From NCBI GenBank assembly GCA_025455065.1, contig JALONG010000003.1, forward strand, positions 62,001-126,000: a stretch of DNA of 64,000 nt, read 5' to 3'. The notes under the pieces were generated by a model. The model saw nothing but the letters and a program-made list of their open reading frames with translations, was not told the origin of the DNA and searched no databases. Origin of the DNA: Candidatus Kapaibacterium sp. GTDB taxonomy: Bacteria > Bacteroidota > Ignavibacteria > Kapaibacteriales > UBA4661. Positions 62,312-64,000 of this stretch are shown piece after piece (the first letter of the stretch is position 1; every line of letters starts with the position of its first letter). Both the position numbers and the translations under genes were made by a program.

Positions 62312-64000
62312 ATGGTTAAAAACCTCGTCATCGTTGAATCTCCCGCTAAAGCGAAAACGATTGAAAAATTTTTAGGTCAGGATTTTACCGTAAAATCCTG
62401 CTTTGGTCATATCCGCGACCTTGTGAAAGGCGATGATGCGATAGATGTTCGCAATGGCTTTTTGCCCCGCTACGAAGTTACGCCCGACAAACGCGAAGTG
62501 GTCAGCAACCTCACCAAACTTGCCAAAGAAGCAGAAACTGTCTGGCTTGCGTCGGACGAAGACCGCGAAGGTGAAGCTATTTCGTGGCATTTGTTTGAAG
62601 CGCTGAACTTGCGTAAAGACAAGACCAAACGCATTGTTTTTCATGAAATTACCAAACCTGCCATTTTGAAGGCAGTGCAGAACCCGCGCAGCATTGACGA
62701 AGACCTTGTAAATGCCCAGCAGGCGCGGCGTGTGCTTGACCGCCTCGTGGGATTTGAACTTTCTCCGGTGCTTTGGAAAAAAGTTCGTCCGAGTCTGTCC
62801 GCAGGGCGCGTACAGTCAGTCGCGGTGCGGCTTATCGTCGAGCGAGAGCGTGAAGTGATGAACTTTGCCGCTACGTCGTCATACCGCCTCAGCGCTGAAT
62901 TTGAGCCGCCTGCGGGCGGACGCACCTTCAAAGCCGAACTGCCCAAACGCTTTGAAAACGCCGCCGATGCCGAAAAACTCCTCAACGCCTGCAAAGGTGC
63001 GGCTTTCACAGTCAAAAACCTCGAAACCAAACCCGCAAAAAAATCTCCTGCCGCCCCCTTTACTACTTCCACACTTCAACAGGAAGCAAGCCGTAAACTT
63101 GGTTATTCTATTACTCAAACGATGCTCTTGGCGCAGCGTCTTTACGAAGCGGGGCATATTACCTATATGCGTACCGATTCGGTGAATTTGTCGGATTTGG
63201 CGATAGATGCAGCAAAAGAAGCAATTTCCAACGCTTTCGGTGCAGAATACAGCAACCCGCAAAAGTACGTTACCAAAAACGATTCCGCCCAAGAAGCGCA
63301 CGAAGCTATTCGCCCCACCGATTTCACGCGGCGCGTCATTGCGCCAAGCGGTGATGTGGACGCAAGCGCTGTCAGGCTCTACGAACTGATTTGGAAACGC
63401 GCCGTTGCTTCACAAATGGCAGATGCGCAGTTGGAACGCACTATTGCGACGATTGGTATTTCGACCGTGCCGGAAACGCTCACCGCCACGGGCGAAGTGA
63501 TTAAATTCGACGGCTTTTTGAAACTTTATCTCGAATCCACCGACGACGAAAGCGACGGCGATGATGAAGGAATTTTGCCGCCTTTGAAGCAAGGCGAGAC
63601 CGTGCGTTTGAAGCAAATGACCGCCACAGAGCGCTTCACCAAACCCTCGCCGCGTTACACGGAAGCAAGTTTGGTGAAAAAGCTGGAGGAACTCGGCATT
63701 GGTCGCCCTTCCACCTACGCGCCAACGATTTCCACCGTACAGAAACGCGGCTATGTCGTCAAAGAAGAACGCGAAGGAAAGAAGCGGGATGTAACGATTT
63801 TTACGCTCAAAGACAACGCCGTTACCAAACGCACTGAAAATGAAAATTACGGTGCAGAAAAAAACAAACTCTTCCCCAGCGACGTAGGGATGCTGGTTAC
63901 AGACTTTTTGGTGAAACATTTTGACCAAATTTTGGACTACAATTTCACTGCAACTGTCGAAAAAGAATTTGACGAAATTGCGCGTGGTGAAAAAGTGTGG
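62312..64000 (+). CDS. topA: DNA topoisomerase I (3' end outside window)
   Basis: Type IA topoisomerase that relaxes negative supercoils. The visible 563 codons start MVKNLVIVESPAKAKTIEKF, with the TOPRIM acidic residues in VESPAK and LASDEDREGEAISWH, then the decatenation/gate region (VNAQQARRVLDRLVGFELSP) and the active tyrosine region MRTDSVNLSD with the catalytic Tyr in HITYMRTDS. Continues with EELGIGRPSTYAPTI. The C-terminal zinc or tail region lies beyond the window. No stop within the window; frame exact to base 64000. Confidence 0.97.
   Translation, partial: MVKNLVIVESPAKAKTIEKFLGQDFTVKSCFGHIRDLVKGDDAIDVRNGFLPRYEVTPDKREVVSNLTKLAKEAETVWLASDEDREGEAISWHLFEALNLRKDKTKRIVFHEITKPAILKAVQNPRSIDEDLVNAQQARRVLDRLVGFELSPVLWKKVRPSLSAGRVQSVAVRLIVEREREVMNFAATSSYRLSAEFEPPAGGRTFKAELPKRFENAADAEKLLNACKGAAFTVKNLETKPAKKSPAAPFTTSTLQQEASRKLGYSITQTMLLAQRLYEAGHITYMRTDSVNLSDLAIDAAKEAISNAFGAEYSNPQKYVTKNDSAQEAHEAIRPTDFTRRVIAPSGDVDASAVRLYELIWKRAVASQMADAQLERTIATIGISTVPETLTATGEVIKFDGFLKLYLESTDDESDGDDEGILPPLKQGETVRLKQMTATERFTKPSPRYTEASLVKKLEELGIGRPSTYAPTISTVQKRGYVVKEEREGKKRDVTIFTLKDNAVTKRTENENYGAEKNKLFPSDVGMLVTDFLVKHFDQILDYNFTATVEKEFDEIARGEKVW

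Overview
The window looks like a chromosomal segment of a Gram-negative bacterium of the Bacteroidota/Chlorobiota (FCB) group. A Kapabacteria- or Ignavibacteria-like lineage is possible, but I cannot settle this without a tree. The pointers are four secreted proteins with a type IX secretion (T9SS) C-terminal sorting domain, promoters that fit TTTG-N19-21-TAnnTTTG, few Shine-Dalgarno sequences, and contiguous str and S10 ribosomal operons. Base composition is near 50 percent GC, except for one AT-rich island at about 45.1-46.6 kb. No rRNA, tRNA, CRISPR array or transposase was found.

Layout. 1-8.7 kb (minus strand): rpsL-rpsG-fusA-tuf-rpsJ-rplC-rplD-rplW-rplB-rpsS-rplV-rpsC, running off the left edge. 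9-13 kb: a small membrane protein, a chemotaxis receptor and two uncharacterised proteins. 13.2-18 kb (plus): an M20 amidohydrolase, an ArsA/Get3-type ATPase, purD and purine nucleoside phosphorylase. 18-18.5 kb: a hicB-hicA toxin-antitoxin pair with a nearby palindrome. 18.5-22.3 kb: an M15 peptidase, an unknown exported protein, a Nudix hydrolase and queE. 22.3-25.2 kb: two tandem paralogous T9SS cargo proteins. 25.3-32 kb: two metallo-beta-lactamase-fold hydrolases, an enoyl-CoA hydratase, a PolX/PHP protein, cytochrome c, a universal stress protein and an Rrf2 regulator. 32-42.9 kb (minus): eight closely spaced genes: chemotaxis receptor, LexA-like repressor, giant T9SS protein, murF, fabZ, argB, an ArgE-like deacetylase and a YjbR-like protein.

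43-48.6 kb: an Nfu-type protein is divergent from an iron-sulfur photolyase/cryptochrome. The photolyase is followed by a glycosyltransferase, a pentapeptide-repeat ion-channel protein and a THUMP-like methyltransferase. 48.6-50.7 kb: a DsbA-family protein, a VOC protein and a small ribosomal operon (56-aa basic protein, rpmE, rpsR) with a clear promoter and terminator. 50.8-57.5 kb: pdxB, an OmpA-FecR protein, a response-regulator/histidine-kinase hybrid, a T9SS-exported peptidoglycan amidase and a TlpA-like thioredoxin. 57.6-64 kb: fmt, trpS, a second and divergent EF-G, and the start of topA, which runs off the right edge.

Most of the window is core translation, wall, purine and arginine metabolism with ordinary accessory genes. 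I did not find a clearly new multi-gene system. The points most worth a second look are: the two unlike EF-Gs; a LexA-like repressor with altered self-cleavage residues; a PolX that has lost its polymerase aspartates but kept its PHP nuclease site; and a compositional break inside the glycosyltransferase gene next to the beta-helix/ion-channel fusion.
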